DNA from: Gemmatimonadales bacterium
GTDB lineage: Bacteria > Gemmatimonadota > Gemmatimonadetes > Gemmatimonadales > GWC2-71-9
Direction of reading: 5' to 3'
NCBI GenBank assembly: GCA_036279355.1
Contig: DASUJH010000049.1
Coordinates: 1 to 64,000 of the forward strand
DNA: 64,000 nucleotides
The notes beneath the pieces were generated by a model. It had not been told where the DNA came from, ran no database searches, and saw only the letters and a program-made list of their open reading frames with translations. Below, in pieces: positions 24,926 to 34,128 of the stretch. Every line of letters begins with the position of its first letter. The first letter of the stretch is position 1. The translations under genes were made by a program, and so were the position numbers.

Positions 24926-27900
24926 GTGCAACCGCGATCGTGGGGCTCCCCGGAGCGGAGCCGCCGTCGCGTGGGTCTCGAGTCGGTCCTCACCTCGCTC
25001 AAGCGGCTGGACGACTTGCCCCGCCTCATCTCGGCGCTGGGCCACGAAGCGCGGTGGGAGCCCGCGCCCGAGGGCGCGTGGCAGGAAGGAGCCTGGCCCG
25101 AAAGGCTGGTGATCCGCGCCGCGCTCGTCGGGCGCGCGGGCGAGCTGCCGTGGTATGGCATCGAGGCGCGCGATGCGCCGCGCGCCGCGCGTGCGGTGGC
25201 GCGGCGGCTCGCGGGTTGGGGCCGCACGGGCGGCGTGCTGGCCATCGCGCCCGCGGCGCGAGAGCTCGCCGCGGCCGTGGCGTTCGGGGACATCCCCCAC
25301 GTCGCGTGCAGCCTCGATGCGCCCGAGGGCCTCGGCCTCGCGTGCCTCGAGCGGCTTCGGCGTGGGCCCGATGACGGCGGTGTGCGCGGGGCGCTGGCCG
25401 CCGCCGCGCACGCCGCCGAGGCGCTAGCGGGCGAGGCGGTGGGGCGGCGGTTCTTCCGTGCGTTCCGCGCCACGCTCGAGCGGATGGCCGCGGCACTGCC
25501 CGCTCCCTGCCCTGCCGAAGACCGCCACAACCTGGCGCTGCTGCAGCTCACCCGCGTGCTCTTCCTCTATCTCGTGCAGAGCAAAGGGTGGCTCGACGGG
25601 CAGCCGGACTTTCTCGCTCGGCAGGTGGACCGCTGCCTGAGCCGCGGGCGGCGGATCGAGCGCGATCTCCTGAGGCCGCTCTTCTTCGGCACGCTCAATC
25701 GCCCGATGGCGGAGCGGTCCCGCCTTCCGCGCGGGTTCGGCCGCGTGCCCTTCCTCAACGGCGGACTCTTCGAGCCGCACCCCCTCGAGCGGCACTGGCC
25801 GGTCGCGCTGCCGAGCGCCATCTGGCGCGATGCGTTCGACGACCTGTTCGAGCGGTTCCGGTTTGCGGCGGGCGAAACCGGCCGTCCGGGCGTGATCGCG
25901 CCCGACATGCTGGGGCGGGTGTTCGAGGGCGTGATGGAGCCGGCGGCGCGGAGCCGGAGCGGCACGTTCTACACTCCCGCCGCGCTGGTGCGAAGCTTGG
26001 TGCGTGCCGGGCTCGTGGCGTTGCTGGCCGAGCGGCTTCGCTGCGCGGCGCCGCGGGCGGAACGGCATCTCGATGAACGAAGCTCGGCGGCGCGGCAGGC
26101 CCTGCACCACGTCACGCTGCTCGACCCCGCGGTAGGGTCCGGCGCCTTTCTCCTCGGCGCGCTCGATCTCCTGGCGACGCTCGCTGCTGGAGACCGTTCC
26201 GTCTGGCGGGCGCGGCGCCGGGTGCTGCGCCGCTCGCTCTACGGCGTCGACCTCAATCCCGCAGCGGTGCGGCTCACCGAGCTCAGGCTCTGGCTCGCGG
26301 TCATCGCCGACGATCCTGCGGACGCTCCCGAGCGCATCGAGCCACTTCCCAATCTCGATTGTCTCGTGCGTCAGGGCGACAGCTTGATCGATCCACTCGG
26401 CGCCGGCGCCGGCGGCGCGGTCACGCGGGAGGCCTCGGCCGCGCTCGCGCGGCTGCGCCATCGGCTCGTCGCGGCGAGCGGTCGCGAAAAGCGCGAGCTC
26501 GCGCGCGAGCATCGGCGGGCTGAGTCACGCGCGTTCGCGGATTCGCTCACGGCGGCGGAGGCGCGGCTCGCGGCTCGCATCCGCCGGTGCATCGAGGAGG
26601 GCCGGGGCTGCACGCTCTTTGGTGAGCGGCGGGGGCTCGATACCGCGCTCCGCAGCGAGCTTGACGGGCTCAGATCCGAGCGGCGCGCGCTCCGGCTCGT
26701 GCGGCGCCGCTTCGAGCGCGAGGGCGAGCTCCCCTGGTTCCACTACGAGAGCCACTTCGCCGACGTCTTTGCTGCGGGCGGCTTCGACGTCGTGGTCGGC
26801 AATCCGCCGTGGGTCCGGGCCGAGCGCATCGCGCCGGAGCAGCGGGCCCGGCTTGCGGCGCGCTATCGCTGGTGGCGCTCGGGCGTGTCGCGCGGGTTCG
26901 CAAACCGGCCGGACCTCTCGCTTGCGTTTGTCGAGCGGAGTTGGGAGCTGGCCCGGCCGGGCGGCGCGCTCGCGTTGCTGGTGCCGGCCAAGCTCGCGAC
27001 GGCGGCATACGGCACGCGGGCCCGCCATGCGCTCGCCACCTCGGCCACGCTGCACGCGGTGGCCGATTTTACCGGCCGGGCCGAAGCGGCATTCGAGGCC
27101 ACGGTGTATCCGATGGCGTTGGTCGCGACCAAGTCGGCGCCGCCGCCCGGCCACTGCGTGCGCGCGGTGCTCGCTGCGCACGAGGCGCCGGAGGCGCCGC
27201 AGGCGACGCTTGCGGGCGGCGCGCCGTGGGTGTTGGCCCGCGGGCCGGACCAAGCCGCGTTGCAAGCCATCCGCGCCGCGCATCCTCGCCTCGGCGATCG
27301 GCTCGGCTGCCATCTTGGAGTCAAGACCGGCGCCAACGCGGTATTCCTCAACCCGCGGGCACCGATCGAGCCCGAGCTGCTTCGCTGGGCCGTTCGAGGG
27401 CGCGACCTGGCACCGTTTCGCGCGGGGCGGCACGCGCGCCTGCTCTGGCCCTGCGACCAAGCGGGCGGCGCGCTCGGCGCCCTCCCCTGCCTCGCACACG
27501 CGTACCTGTCCGCCCATGAGAAACGGCTCCGCGCGCGCACGGACTACGCCGGCGGCCCCGCCTGGACGCTCTTCCGCACGGCGCCGGCCACCGCGCGGTG
27601 CCGGATCGTCTGGGCCGACCTCGCGCGCCGGCTCACGGCAGCGCCGCTGCTTGCTCCAGACACCGAAGATCAGATCCCGCTCAACACCTGCTACGTGGCG
27701 CCCGCGCCCGATCCGCTCGCCACGCTCGCCGTGGCCGCATGGCTCAACTGCACCTGGGTTCGCGCGGTCGCACGGCTCGGCGCGAGTGCCGCATCCGGCG
27801 GATTCGCGCGCTTCAGCGCGGGGGTGGTGGCCGCGTTGCCGCTGCCCGACGCCGTGCTCCCCGACGCCGACCTCGCCGCGCTCGCCCGTGACGCGTGCAC

Positions 27901-28018
27901 CGGCCGGCGCATTCAGGGCGACATCGATGACATCACCGCCCGCCATCTCGATCTCACGCCCGCCCTCCGCCGCGCGCTTGCCCTGGTGGATGGCGTCGGC
28001 GCCGACGATCGTCGCTGA
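24926..28018 (+). CDS. Eco57I-type N6-adenine DNA methyltransferase, large
   Basis: A 1030-residue protein expected to methylate adenine in DNA. The N-terminal ~340 residues form an unassigned domain (IRAALVGRAGELPWYGIEARD; a helical run with RVLFLYLVQSKGWL, then GRVPFLNGGLF). The methylase core starts at FYTPAALVRSLV (about 347), with motif I DPAVGSGAF (Asp400) and catalytic NPPW (626-629). A C-terminal target-recognition-like region follows. The NGGLF and FYTP motifs are typical of Eco57I/BREX PglX/DISARM DrmMI relatives. No nuclease motif is evident. GTG 24926 is the longest start; GTG 24971 is plausible. Its stop overlaps the helicase gene by 29 bases. Confidence 0.85.
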   Translation: MQPRSWGSPERSRRRVGLESVLTSLKRLDDLPRLISALGHEARWEPAPEGAWQEGAWPERLVIRAALVGRAGELPWYGIEARDAPRAARAVARRLAGWGRTGGVLAIAPAARELAAAVAFGDIPHVACSLDAPEGLGLACLERLRRGPDDGGVRGALAAAAHAAEALAGEAVGRRFFRAFRATLERMAAALPAPCPAEDRHNLALLQLTRVLFLYLVQSKGWLDGQPDFLARQVDRCLSRGRRIERDLLRPLFFGTLNRPMAERSRLPRGFGRVPFLNGGLFEPHPLERHWPVALPSAIWRDAFDDLFERFRFAAGETGRPGVIAPDMLGRVFEGVMEPAARSRSGTFYTPAALVRSLVRAGLVALLAERLRCAAPRAERHLDERSSAARQALHHVTLLDPAVGSGAFLLGALDLLATLAAGDRSVWRARRRVLRRSLYGVDLNPAAVRLTELRLWLAVIADDPADAPERIEPLPNLDCLVRQGDSLIDPLGAGAGGAVTREASAALARLRHRLVAASGREKRELAREHRRAESRAFADSLTAAEARLAARIRRCIEEGRGCTLFGERRGLDTALRSELDGLRSERRALRLVRRRFEREGELPWFHYESHFADVFAAGGFDVVVGNPPWVRAERIAPEQRARLAARYRWWRSGVSRGFANRPDLSLAFVERSWELARPGGALALLVPAKLATAAYGTRARHALATSATLHAVADFTGRAEAAFEATVYPMALVATKSAPPPGHCVRAVLAAHEAPEAPQATLAGGAPWVLARGPDQAALQAIRAAHPRLGDRLGCHLGVKTGANAVFLNPRAPIEPELLRWAVRGRDLAPFRAGRHARLLWPCDQAGGALGALPCLAHAYLSAHEKRLRARTDYAGGPAWTLFRTAPATARCRIVWADLARRLTAAPLLAPDTEDQIPLNTCYVAPAPDPLATLAVAAWLNCTWVRAVARLGASAASGGFARFSAGVVAALPLPDAVLPDADLAALARDACTGRRIQGDIDDITARHLDLTPALRRALALVDGVGADDRR

Positions 28019-30341
28019 GTCGCTGGCCGCGGTGCCGGAGCCGCTCGCCACCGCACTCGAGGCCGGGCCGGCGGCCCCGGCGCGCGAGGTGGTCTCGGCG
28101 CTTGCGCGGAGCCTGGCACCCGCCGAAGCGGACGTCGGGGCACCCGCATGGCTCTGGCCCGAGCACCACCGGACATTGCGGCGCGTAGTCGCTGCCGTCC
28201 GTCGCCATCACGGCTGCATGCTGGCGGACCCGGTCGGGAGCGGCAAGACGTACGTGGCGCTCGCCGCGGCCGCGGCGCTCGGCGGCGGGCGTCCGGCGTG
28301 TTGCATCGTGCCCGCCGCGCTCGTGACCCAGTGGTGCAGGACGGCCCGGCGGCTGGGCGTGCCCGCCGTCGTCTGGTCGCACGAGCGGGTGAGCCGCGGG
28401 GGGCTACCTTGCGGCGCCATGGGACTCGTCGTGATCGATGAGTCGCACCACTACCGCAACCCCGACACGCGGCGCTACCGCGCGCTCGCGCCCTGGCTCG
28501 TGCGGCGCCGCGCGCTGTTGCTCACGGCGACGCCGACGGTGAACCGGCTGAGCGACGTCACGCACCAGCTTCGCCTGGTCGTGCGAGATGACGCGCTGGC
28601 TGTGCACGGCGTACCGTCACTCACGGCGATGCTCGATCAGGGCCCGCGCGGGCACCGCGTCCGCGCTCACGCCGGGGCATCGGGCGGCCGCGGCACATCC
28701 GGCACGACTTCGCCGGCGCACGCGGCACTCGGCCACGTCATCTTCACCCGCACGCTCACACGCGAGGAAGGACACCCGCGCCCTGCCGCTCTGGAGCGCG
28801 CCGTTCCGCTCGATGATGGGGACATGACCGCTGTCCTCCCACTGCTCAGCGAGCTGGATCGACTGCAACTGGCCGCAAACCCCGCCGTCGCCGGGCTCCT
28901 ACGCGGCGTGTTCTGGCACGCCGGCGCGTCGAGCCCGGCCGCGCTGCTCGCGGCACTCCGCCGCTATCGGCGCCTGCTGCTCCACGCGCGCGACGCCGAG
29001 CGCGCCGGCCTCAAGCCCGCGCGTGCCGAGCTGCTGCGCATGACGGGCGGCCTCGGCGAGCAACTGCTGCTCTGGGAGATGCTGGGTTCGACTGACGGCA
29101 GCGCCACCGGCGGACTCGCGCCCGGCGAGATCGCGCTCGACGATCTCGCACCGCTCGAGGTGCTGCTGTCGCGCGCGGCAGCGGCGGCCGACGCGCCGGA
29201 CGGCAAGGTGGCCAAGCTCGCCGAGCTCCTCGATGACGACCGCCCCACGCTCGTCTTCGCCGCCGCGCGCGGCACGGTGCGCCACCTGCGCGACCACCTT
29301 GCCGCCCGGCCGATCGCCTGGTGCACCGGCGCGGCCGCCGGTATCGGCCGGCTGCACGCGCCGCGGGACGCGGTGCTTGGGTGGTTCGCGCGGCGACAGG
29401 AGACGGATCGAAACCGGTCGCACATTCCGCTCGAGCTTGCGCCGCTGCATCTCGTCGCCACCGACGTACTCGCGGAAGGGCTCGACCTGCGCCGCGCCGC
29501 GCGGGTGGTGCACTACGACCTGGCATGGACGCCGGCGCGGCTGGCGCAGCGCGAAGGCCGGGCCCGCCGCGCGGCGTCGGCGCACGCCGAGGTCGAGCTG
29601 GTCCGGTTCCACCCAGCGCCGGCGGTCGAATCGCGGCTCAGGCAGCTCGCGGTCCTCGCGGCCAAGGATGCGCTTCCCGCCCAGGTGGGGCTCGGCTCCG
29701 CCGGCCGGCGCGCCTGGCAGTGGCGGGCCGACATCGCGGATCGATTCGCCGGCGGACCCGCTTCGGCCGGTGTGGCTGCGGTGCGGAGCGACGCGGCGGG
29801 CGTCCTCGCCGGATTCGCGCTGTCCATCGTGCCGGGGTCCGGGGAAGAGCCGGCGCTGGTCGGCACCTGGCTCCTCTGGCGCGACGCCCGCGGGCGCGTC
29901 ACACAGGATCCGGATCTCATCGCGGCGCGCCTCGACGCCGCGGCGACCCTGCCCGACGCGCCCGCGCCCGATCGCGCAGCCGTGACTCGCGCGCTCGACG
30001 CGCTCGGCCCGCCAATCCGCGACCGCATCCGCGCCGTCCGCACCGCGTACTGGGACGCGCCGACGCCCACGCCGTGCGCCCGCCGGCTGGTGGCGCGATT
30101 GCACGCGCTCACCCGGGCGGCGGCGCGGCGGCGCGATGCCGGAACGCTCGCGCGGCTCGAGCGCGCGCTGGACTTCGCCGCCGGCGGGCACACCGCAGGC
30201 GAGGCAATGATGATCGAGCAGATTGCCCGCGCCACGGACGCCGAGTTGCTCGCCGGGCTCGGCCGCCTGCCCCTGCCGGCCGGGCGCGGGGACGCCCTGC
30301 GGCCCACGCTCACCGGACTGGTGTTCTTCCGCCCGCCGTGA
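27990..30341 (+). CDS. SNF2/SF2-type helicase partner of the methyltransferase
   Basis: A 783-residue ATPase with Walker A GSGKT (83-87; DPVGSGKTYVAL), DESHHYRN (D150), TATPTVNRLSD, and a C-terminal RecA domain ending TDVLAEGLDLRRA and motif VI QREGRARR (about 520-527). This is a SNF2/RapA-like double-stranded DNA translocase layout. The ~240 residues after the motor are of unknown fold and show no nuclease motif. The ATG lies inside the end of the methyltransferase gene, so the two are cotranscribed and coupled. DISARM class 1 also pairs a SNF2 helicase (DrmD) with an adenine methylase (DrmMI), but its other genes are absent here. Confidence 0.83.
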   Translation: MASAPTIVAESLAAVPEPLATALEAGPAAPAREVVSALARSLAPAEADVGAPAWLWPEHHRTLRRVVAAVRRHHGCMLADPVGSGKTYVALAAAAALGGGRPACCIVPAALVTQWCRTARRLGVPAVVWSHERVSRGGLPCGAMGLVVIDESHHYRNPDTRRYRALAPWLVRRRALLLTATPTVNRLSDVTHQLRLVVRDDALAVHGVPSLTAMLDQGPRGHRVRAHAGASGGRGTSGTTSPAHAALGHVIFTRTLTREEGHPRPAALERAVPLDDGDMTAVLPLLSELDRLQLAANPAVAGLLRGVFWHAGASSPAALLAALRRYRRLLLHARDAERAGLKPARAELLRMTGGLGEQLLLWEMLGSTDGSATGGLAPGEIALDDLAPLEVLLSRAAAAADAPDGKVAKLAELLDDDRPTLVFAAARGTVRHLRDHLAARPIAWCTGAAAGIGRLHAPRDAVLGWFARRQETDRNRSHIPLELAPLHLVATDVLAEGLDLRRAARVVHYDLAWTPARLAQREGRARRAASAHAEVELVRFHPAPAVESRLRQLAVLAAKDALPAQVGLGSAGRRAWQWRADIADRFAGGPASAGVAAVRSDAAGVLAGFALSIVPGSGEEPALVGTWLLWRDARGRVTQDPDLIAARLDAAATLPDAPAPDRAAVTRALDALGPPIRDRIRAVRTAYWDAPTPTPCARRLVARLHALTRAAARRRDAGTLARLERALDFAAGGHTAGEAMMIEQIARATDAELLAGLGRLPLPAGRGDALRPTLTGLVFFRPP

Positions 30342-30523
30342 CGTGCACCCCGCACAGTGCGCTCGGCCCCGTCAATCAGCCCCGCGGCCGCGGCTCCAGC
30401 GTGACCGGGCGCACCGAAGCGAGCCTGCACGGGGGGGAGATTGCCCCTTTCGCCCGGCGGCGCGGCGGGGCGCATCGGCATCGCAGCGGGCCCGAGCTGA
30501 GCAATGGGAAAGCGAGGCAGTTA

Positions 30524-31675
30524 ATGCTGGCGATGACCTACCGAGGACCCAATAAGGTCCGCGTCGACCGGAAGCCGGAGCCGCGGATCGAGCACCCCAA
30601 CGACGCCGTGCTTCGCGTCACCCGCGCGGCGATCTGCGGCTCCGACCTGCATCTCTTCCACGGATTCATCCCCGACACCCGGGTCGGCACCACGTTCGGG
30701 CACGAGATTACCGGAGTGGTCGAGGAGGTTGGACCGTCGGTCGAGCGGCTCAAGCGGGGAGATCGCGTCGTCGTCCCCTTCAACATCTCCTGCGGCACCT
30801 GCTTCTTCTGCGAGCGCGGGCTCTACGGCAACTGCGAGAACACCAATCCGAATGCGGGCATCGCCTCGGGAGTGTTCGGCTACTCGCACACCACGGGGGG
30901 CTACGACGGCGGCCAGGCCGAGTACGTCCGGGTCCCCTTTGCCGACGTCGGCCCGATGAAGATCCCCGACGACATGACCGAGGAGGACGTGCTCTTCCTG
31001 AGCGACATCTTCCCCACCGGCTATCAGGCGGCGGAAATGGGCGAGATCGGCGAGGGAGACACTGTGGTCGTCTTCGGTTGCGGCCCGGTGGGTCTCTTCG
31101 CGGCCAAGAGTGCGTGGCTCATGGGCGCCGGGCGGGTGATCGCGGTGGATCATGTCAACTACCGGCTCGAGTTCATGCGGCAGTTCACCGGCGCGGAGAC
31201 GATCAATTTCAAGGAAGTGGACGACATCATCCTCACGCTCAAGCGGATGACCGACGGCCGGGGGCCGGACGTCTGTATCGACGCCGTGGGGCTCGAGGCG
31301 GACGGCTCGCGTTATCAGACGCTGCTCGGCGTCAAGCTCAAGCTGCAGGCAGGCGCGGCGACCGCCATCGTGTGGGCAATCGACGCGGTACGGAAGGGCG
31401 GGAACGTGGTAATCATGGGCGTGTACGGGCCGCCCTGGGACCTGATCCCAATCGGCACCGCGATGAACAAGGGGCTCACGCTCCGGATGAACCAGGCGAA
31501 CGTCAAGCGGTACATGCCCCATCTTCTGGAGCACATCCGGTCCGGCCGCGTGGACGCCAAGAGCATCATCACGCACCGTTTTCCGCTCGAAGGAGTGGCG
31601 GATGCGTACCATATTTTTGCCAGCAAACTCGACGGCTGCGTGAAGGCCGTCCTCATGCCGGAGGCGCGATCATGA
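30524..31675 (+). CDS. Zinc-dependent alcohol dehydrogenase (MDR family)
   Basis: A 383-residue medium-chain dehydrogenase. The catalytic zinc site is C-G-S-D in AAICGSDLHLFHG plus GHEITGVVEEVG. The structural zinc site is CGTCFFCERGLYGNC (four Cys). The NAD-binding motif is VVVFGCGPVGLFAAKSA. The closest families are glutathione-independent formaldehyde dehydrogenase and threonine-dehydrogenase-like enzymes; substrate undetermined. The ATG at 30524 was chosen, with a second ATG three codons later. The stop overlaps the start of the following small gene (ATGA), so the pair is coupled. About 180 bases of leader separate it from the helicase gene. Confidence 0.88.
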   Translation: MLAMTYRGPNKVRVDRKPEPRIEHPNDAVLRVTRAAICGSDLHLFHGFIPDTRVGTTFGHEITGVVEEVGPSVERLKRGDRVVVPFNISCGTCFFCERGLYGNCENTNPNAGIASGVFGYSHTTGGYDGGQAEYVRVPFADVGPMKIPDDMTEEDVLFLSDIFPTGYQAAEMGEIGEGDTVVVFGCGPVGLFAAKSAWLMGAGRVIAVDHVNYRLEFMRQFTGAETINFKEVDDIILTLKRMTDGRGPDVCIDAVGLEADGSRYQTLLGVKLKLQAGAATAIVWAIDAVRKGGNVVIMGVYGPPWDLIPIGTAMNKGLTLRMNQANVKRYMPHLLEHIRSGRVDAKSIITHRFPLEGVADAYHIFASKLDGCVKAVLMPEARS

Positions 31676-32166
31676 CCGCACAATCCACGATCTCGCGGGA
31701 GAATCCCGGACTCGGCGCGGACCTCGACGCCAGCAAGCGCCCCGGTATTCCGAAGGAGCGCCAGCCGCCGAGCCCGGCCGAGGGCGCGCACTGGACCGAG
31801 CCGGCGCAGCAGACGCCGACGGTACCGATCCAGAAGCGCGTCGGCCTCACGCACCTGACGCCGGTGTTCGGCACGATGCAACCGCCGCACGGGCTGAGCG
31901 GCGTGCTCAGGAAGGCCGCGTACAAGATCCCCGAGCACCGCGCGCCACACTGGCTGCTACTCCTCGTGGCGGATCGGGTCGACGTGGTCGAGAGCGGTGT
32001 CGCCGACTTCGCCAGGCGGCGCCCCGGGGCCGTCGTCACCGCCGGGCTCGCGGCGCTGCTGCTCATCGGTGCAGCGGCCAGCAACGGGCGCTCTGGCGCG
32101 GCGCGGGCGGATCGCCTGAATCGCCGCTGGCCGGATCGGCGCCGCAGCGGCAGCCGAGCCCGGTAG
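31672..32166 (+). CDS. Uncharacterised partner protein of the alcohol dehydrogenase, one TM segment
   Basis: A 164-residue protein. A polar, Pro-rich N-terminal half leads to a compact motif region GLTHLTPVFGTMQPPHGLSG, then AAYKIPEHRAPHWLLLLVADRVDVVES (about residues 60-118). One TM segment follows (about 128-146), then a basic tail. I have seen comparable proteins beside Zn-alcohol dehydrogenases, but no function is known to me. Translational coupling (ATGA) with the dehydrogenase argues for a joint role, perhaps membrane recruitment; that is inference. Confidence 0.7.
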   Translation: MTAQSTISRENPGLGADLDASKRPGIPKERQPPSPAEGAHWTEPAQQTPTVPIQKRVGLTHLTPVFGTMQPPHGLSGVLRKAAYKIPEHRAPHWLLLLVADRVDVVESGVADFARRRPGAVVTAGLAALLLIGAAASNGRSGAARADRLNRRWPDRRRSGSRAR

Positions 32167-32214
32167 GCCGGGGAGCGCGGATCGATTCGCGCGGACCTCG
32201 CGGGCAACCCCGGC

Positions 32215-33045
32215 GTGATCCTCCCGCCGATGCCGTGGCGGCTCCGGTCGCGCGGGGTCGTGCTGGTGACGTTTCACTGGGTCGAGACTCGGCGGGCGCG
32301 GGCCTTTGTCCCTCCCGGCATGCGGATTCTTTCGCTGCGGCCGGGGCGGACCGTGGGCGCGCTGTTCCTGGCGAATTACGGCCCCGGCTCCGACCTCGAG
32401 TACAGTGAGCTCATCGCGAGCGCGGCAACGGTGCTCTACCGCGCGCGGCCCGCGGCGTGGGTCGCTGCGCTGCTCGTGGACCAGCCGGCGTCGGTGATCG
32501 GTGGACGGGAATTATTGGGTGCGCCCAAGTACTTCGCGCCCTTTACCCGCACCGCCGGAGCGCGGCAAGGCGTCACCGTAGGCACGCAGGAGGATCCGAT
32601 CTGTGGGATCGAGTACGACCGCCCGCACTGGCTCTGGCACCAGCGGATACGGATAGCGGCGCTCCACCGGGATGTGCGGGATGGTCCGGGTGCTCCAGCT
32701 TCGAGCGCGCCATTGTCCGCCACGCTCAGCACCGAGGGCCCCGGCGCCGCCGCGCTCGCCCCGGATGCGCTCGTCGTTGCCCATGCCAGCGAGCTCCGCG
32801 GCCGCATCGGATGGACCCGCGCCGCCGTCAACATCCCCGCCACGAGTCCGCTCAGCCCCCTCGGGCTCGGCGCGCCGTTCCTAACGCTCGCCGGCCGGGA
32901 CGTGGACCTGGTCCTCGGCCAGGCGGCCGAGCCCGTCCGTTGCGACCGGCCATCCGCTTCGCCGCGGCCCCCGCCGCAAGACCGAGCGCAGCCGCGCCCA
33001 CTGCCGACTCCCAGGGAAGCACCCGCGCGATCTCCCTCAGCGTGA
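32215..33045 (+). CDS. Acetoacetate decarboxylase-like protein
   Basis: A 276-residue protein with the ADC-superfamily core: EYSELIASAATVLYR, then GGRELLGAPKYFAPF near residues 95-110, where the Lys of APK aligns with the Schiff-base lysine region of acetoacetate decarboxylase. The second Lys of the classical pair is Tyr here. Many ADC-like proteins are hydratase/aldolase or of unknown activity rather than true decarboxylases. The last ~60 residues are Pro/Arg-rich and overlap the convergent SDR gene by 194 bases, so the true C-terminus may be poorly conserved. GTG start at 32215. Confidence 0.6.
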   Translation: MILPPMPWRLRSRGVVLVTFHWVETRRARAFVPPGMRILSLRPGRTVGALFLANYGPGSDLEYSELIASAATVLYRARPAAWVAALLVDQPASVIGGRELLGAPKYFAPFTRTAGARQGVTVGTQEDPICGIEYDRPHWLWHQRIRIAALHRDVRDGPGAPASSAPLSATLSTEGPGAAALAPDALVVAHASELRGRIGWTRAAVNIPATSPLSPLGLGAPFLTLAGRDVDLVLGQAAEPVRCDRPSASPRPPPQDRAQPRPLPTPREAPARSPSA

Positions 33046-33931
33046 TGCCGCGCCATCCGCGTTCCGCCCAGCCATCGCGCACCCGCGGCACGTCGTCCAT
33101 CGGCCGGTCGAGATTGTCGCCGCGGTCGGGAATGTCGCTCAATGTGAACCCGGCGGTGTGGTGGAGAAACCAGTCGCCGGCGCGCGCGGGGAGCTTGGCC
33201 ACGCCGCGATAGAAATAGCCGAACGCGCCGAGAAACCGCTCGGCGGCGGGTTTCTCGGCGAGCCGCGCGATAGCGCGGGCGGCGATCAAGGGATCTGTAA
33301 CCGGCGGCGGCGGCTTGGGCACCGTGCCGAACTTGCCGCGGGAATGCCGGTAGATGGGCGTGTCGAGTTGGGGGAGATAGAGCGTCGAGACATGGACGTC
33401 GGTGCCCCAGAGCTCGGCGCGCAGCGTCTGACTGAACCCGTCGAGCGCCGCCTTGGACGCCGCGTACGCGCTGAACCAGGCCGCGCCGCGTTTGGCTACG
33501 ATCGAAGAAATCTGGATGATGTTGCCCGAGCCCTGCCGGAGCATCGGCTCGAGGGCGCACTGCGTGCCGTTGATGTAGCCGACCAGATTCACGTCGAAGA
33601 GCCGCCGGTACTCGTCCAGCGTCAGGTCCTGCACGCGGCCCTGGATGAAGACCGCCGCGTTGTTCACCCAGGTGTCGATCGCGCCGAAGCGCTCGACGGC
33701 GGCGCGCGCCACCGCGCGGAGGTCGGCCTCGCGCGTCACGTCGCCCGGCACGGGCAGCGCCTTGCCGCCGTCCACCTCGATCTGGCGCGCGAGGCCCGCG
33801 AGCGCCTCGGCTCGGCGCGCGGTCAACACGACGCGCGCCCCGCGCGCCGCGAGGTGCTGTGCCGTGCAGCGTCCGATGCCGCTGGACGCACCGGTGATCA
33901 CCACAGTCTGCTGCGCGAGCGGCCGCGGCAT
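32852..33931 (-). CDS. Short-chain dehydrogenase/reductase
   Basis: A 359-residue SDR with TGASSGIG at residues 13-20, NNAAVF near 90, a catalytic Ser in IIQISSIVAKRG and Tyr-Lys in SAYAASKAAL. The extension after residue ~230 (FYRGVAKLPARAGDWFLHH, then GWRGITLREIARVLPWE) is typical of the longer membrane-associated SDR group found with putative oxidoreductases. It ends in a basic tail encoded in the overlap with the convergent ADC-like gene. Substrate unknown. A 197-base gap to the HAD phosphatase start holds nothing I recognise. Confidence 0.85.
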   Translation of the reverse strand: MPRPLAQQTVVITGASSGIGRCTAQHLAARGARVVLTARRAEALAGLARQIEVDGGKALPVPGDVTREADLRAVARAAVERFGAIDTWVNNAAVFIQGRVQDLTLDEYRRLFDVNLVGYINGTQCALEPMLRQGSGNIIQISSIVAKRGAAWFSAYAASKAALDGFSQTLRAELWGTDVHVSTLYLPQLDTPIYRHSRGKFGTVPKPPPPVTDPLIAARAIARLAEKPAAERFLGAFGYFYRGVAKLPARAGDWFLHHTAGFTLSDIPDRGDNLDRPMDDVPRVRDGWAERGWRGITLREIARVLPWESAVGAAALGLAAGAAAKRMAGRNGRARPPGRGPGPRPGRRALGTARRARGG

Positions 33932-34128
33932 CTACGTGTCCCGAACCGGGCGCCAGGCGCCGTCGCCGTCCGTCGTCATCGGTTCCCCCATGTGCCGGCC
34001 TGCCATTTGCTCCCAGAGGAGCGGCCCGCATCGATAGCGCGCGCGGCGGGGAGACTGCGGTGACGCGACGCACGGACCGGGAGGCCGCCGCGCTGGAGCC
34101 CGCGTCCGGGCGCCGCTACGTTCCGCCC

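Noticed and set aside
24926-30341. Call as a classical type I or type III restriction system
   Set aside because: No HsdS-like specificity subunit and no nuclease motif in either protein; the helicase is SNF2-like rather than HsdR- or Res-like in layout.
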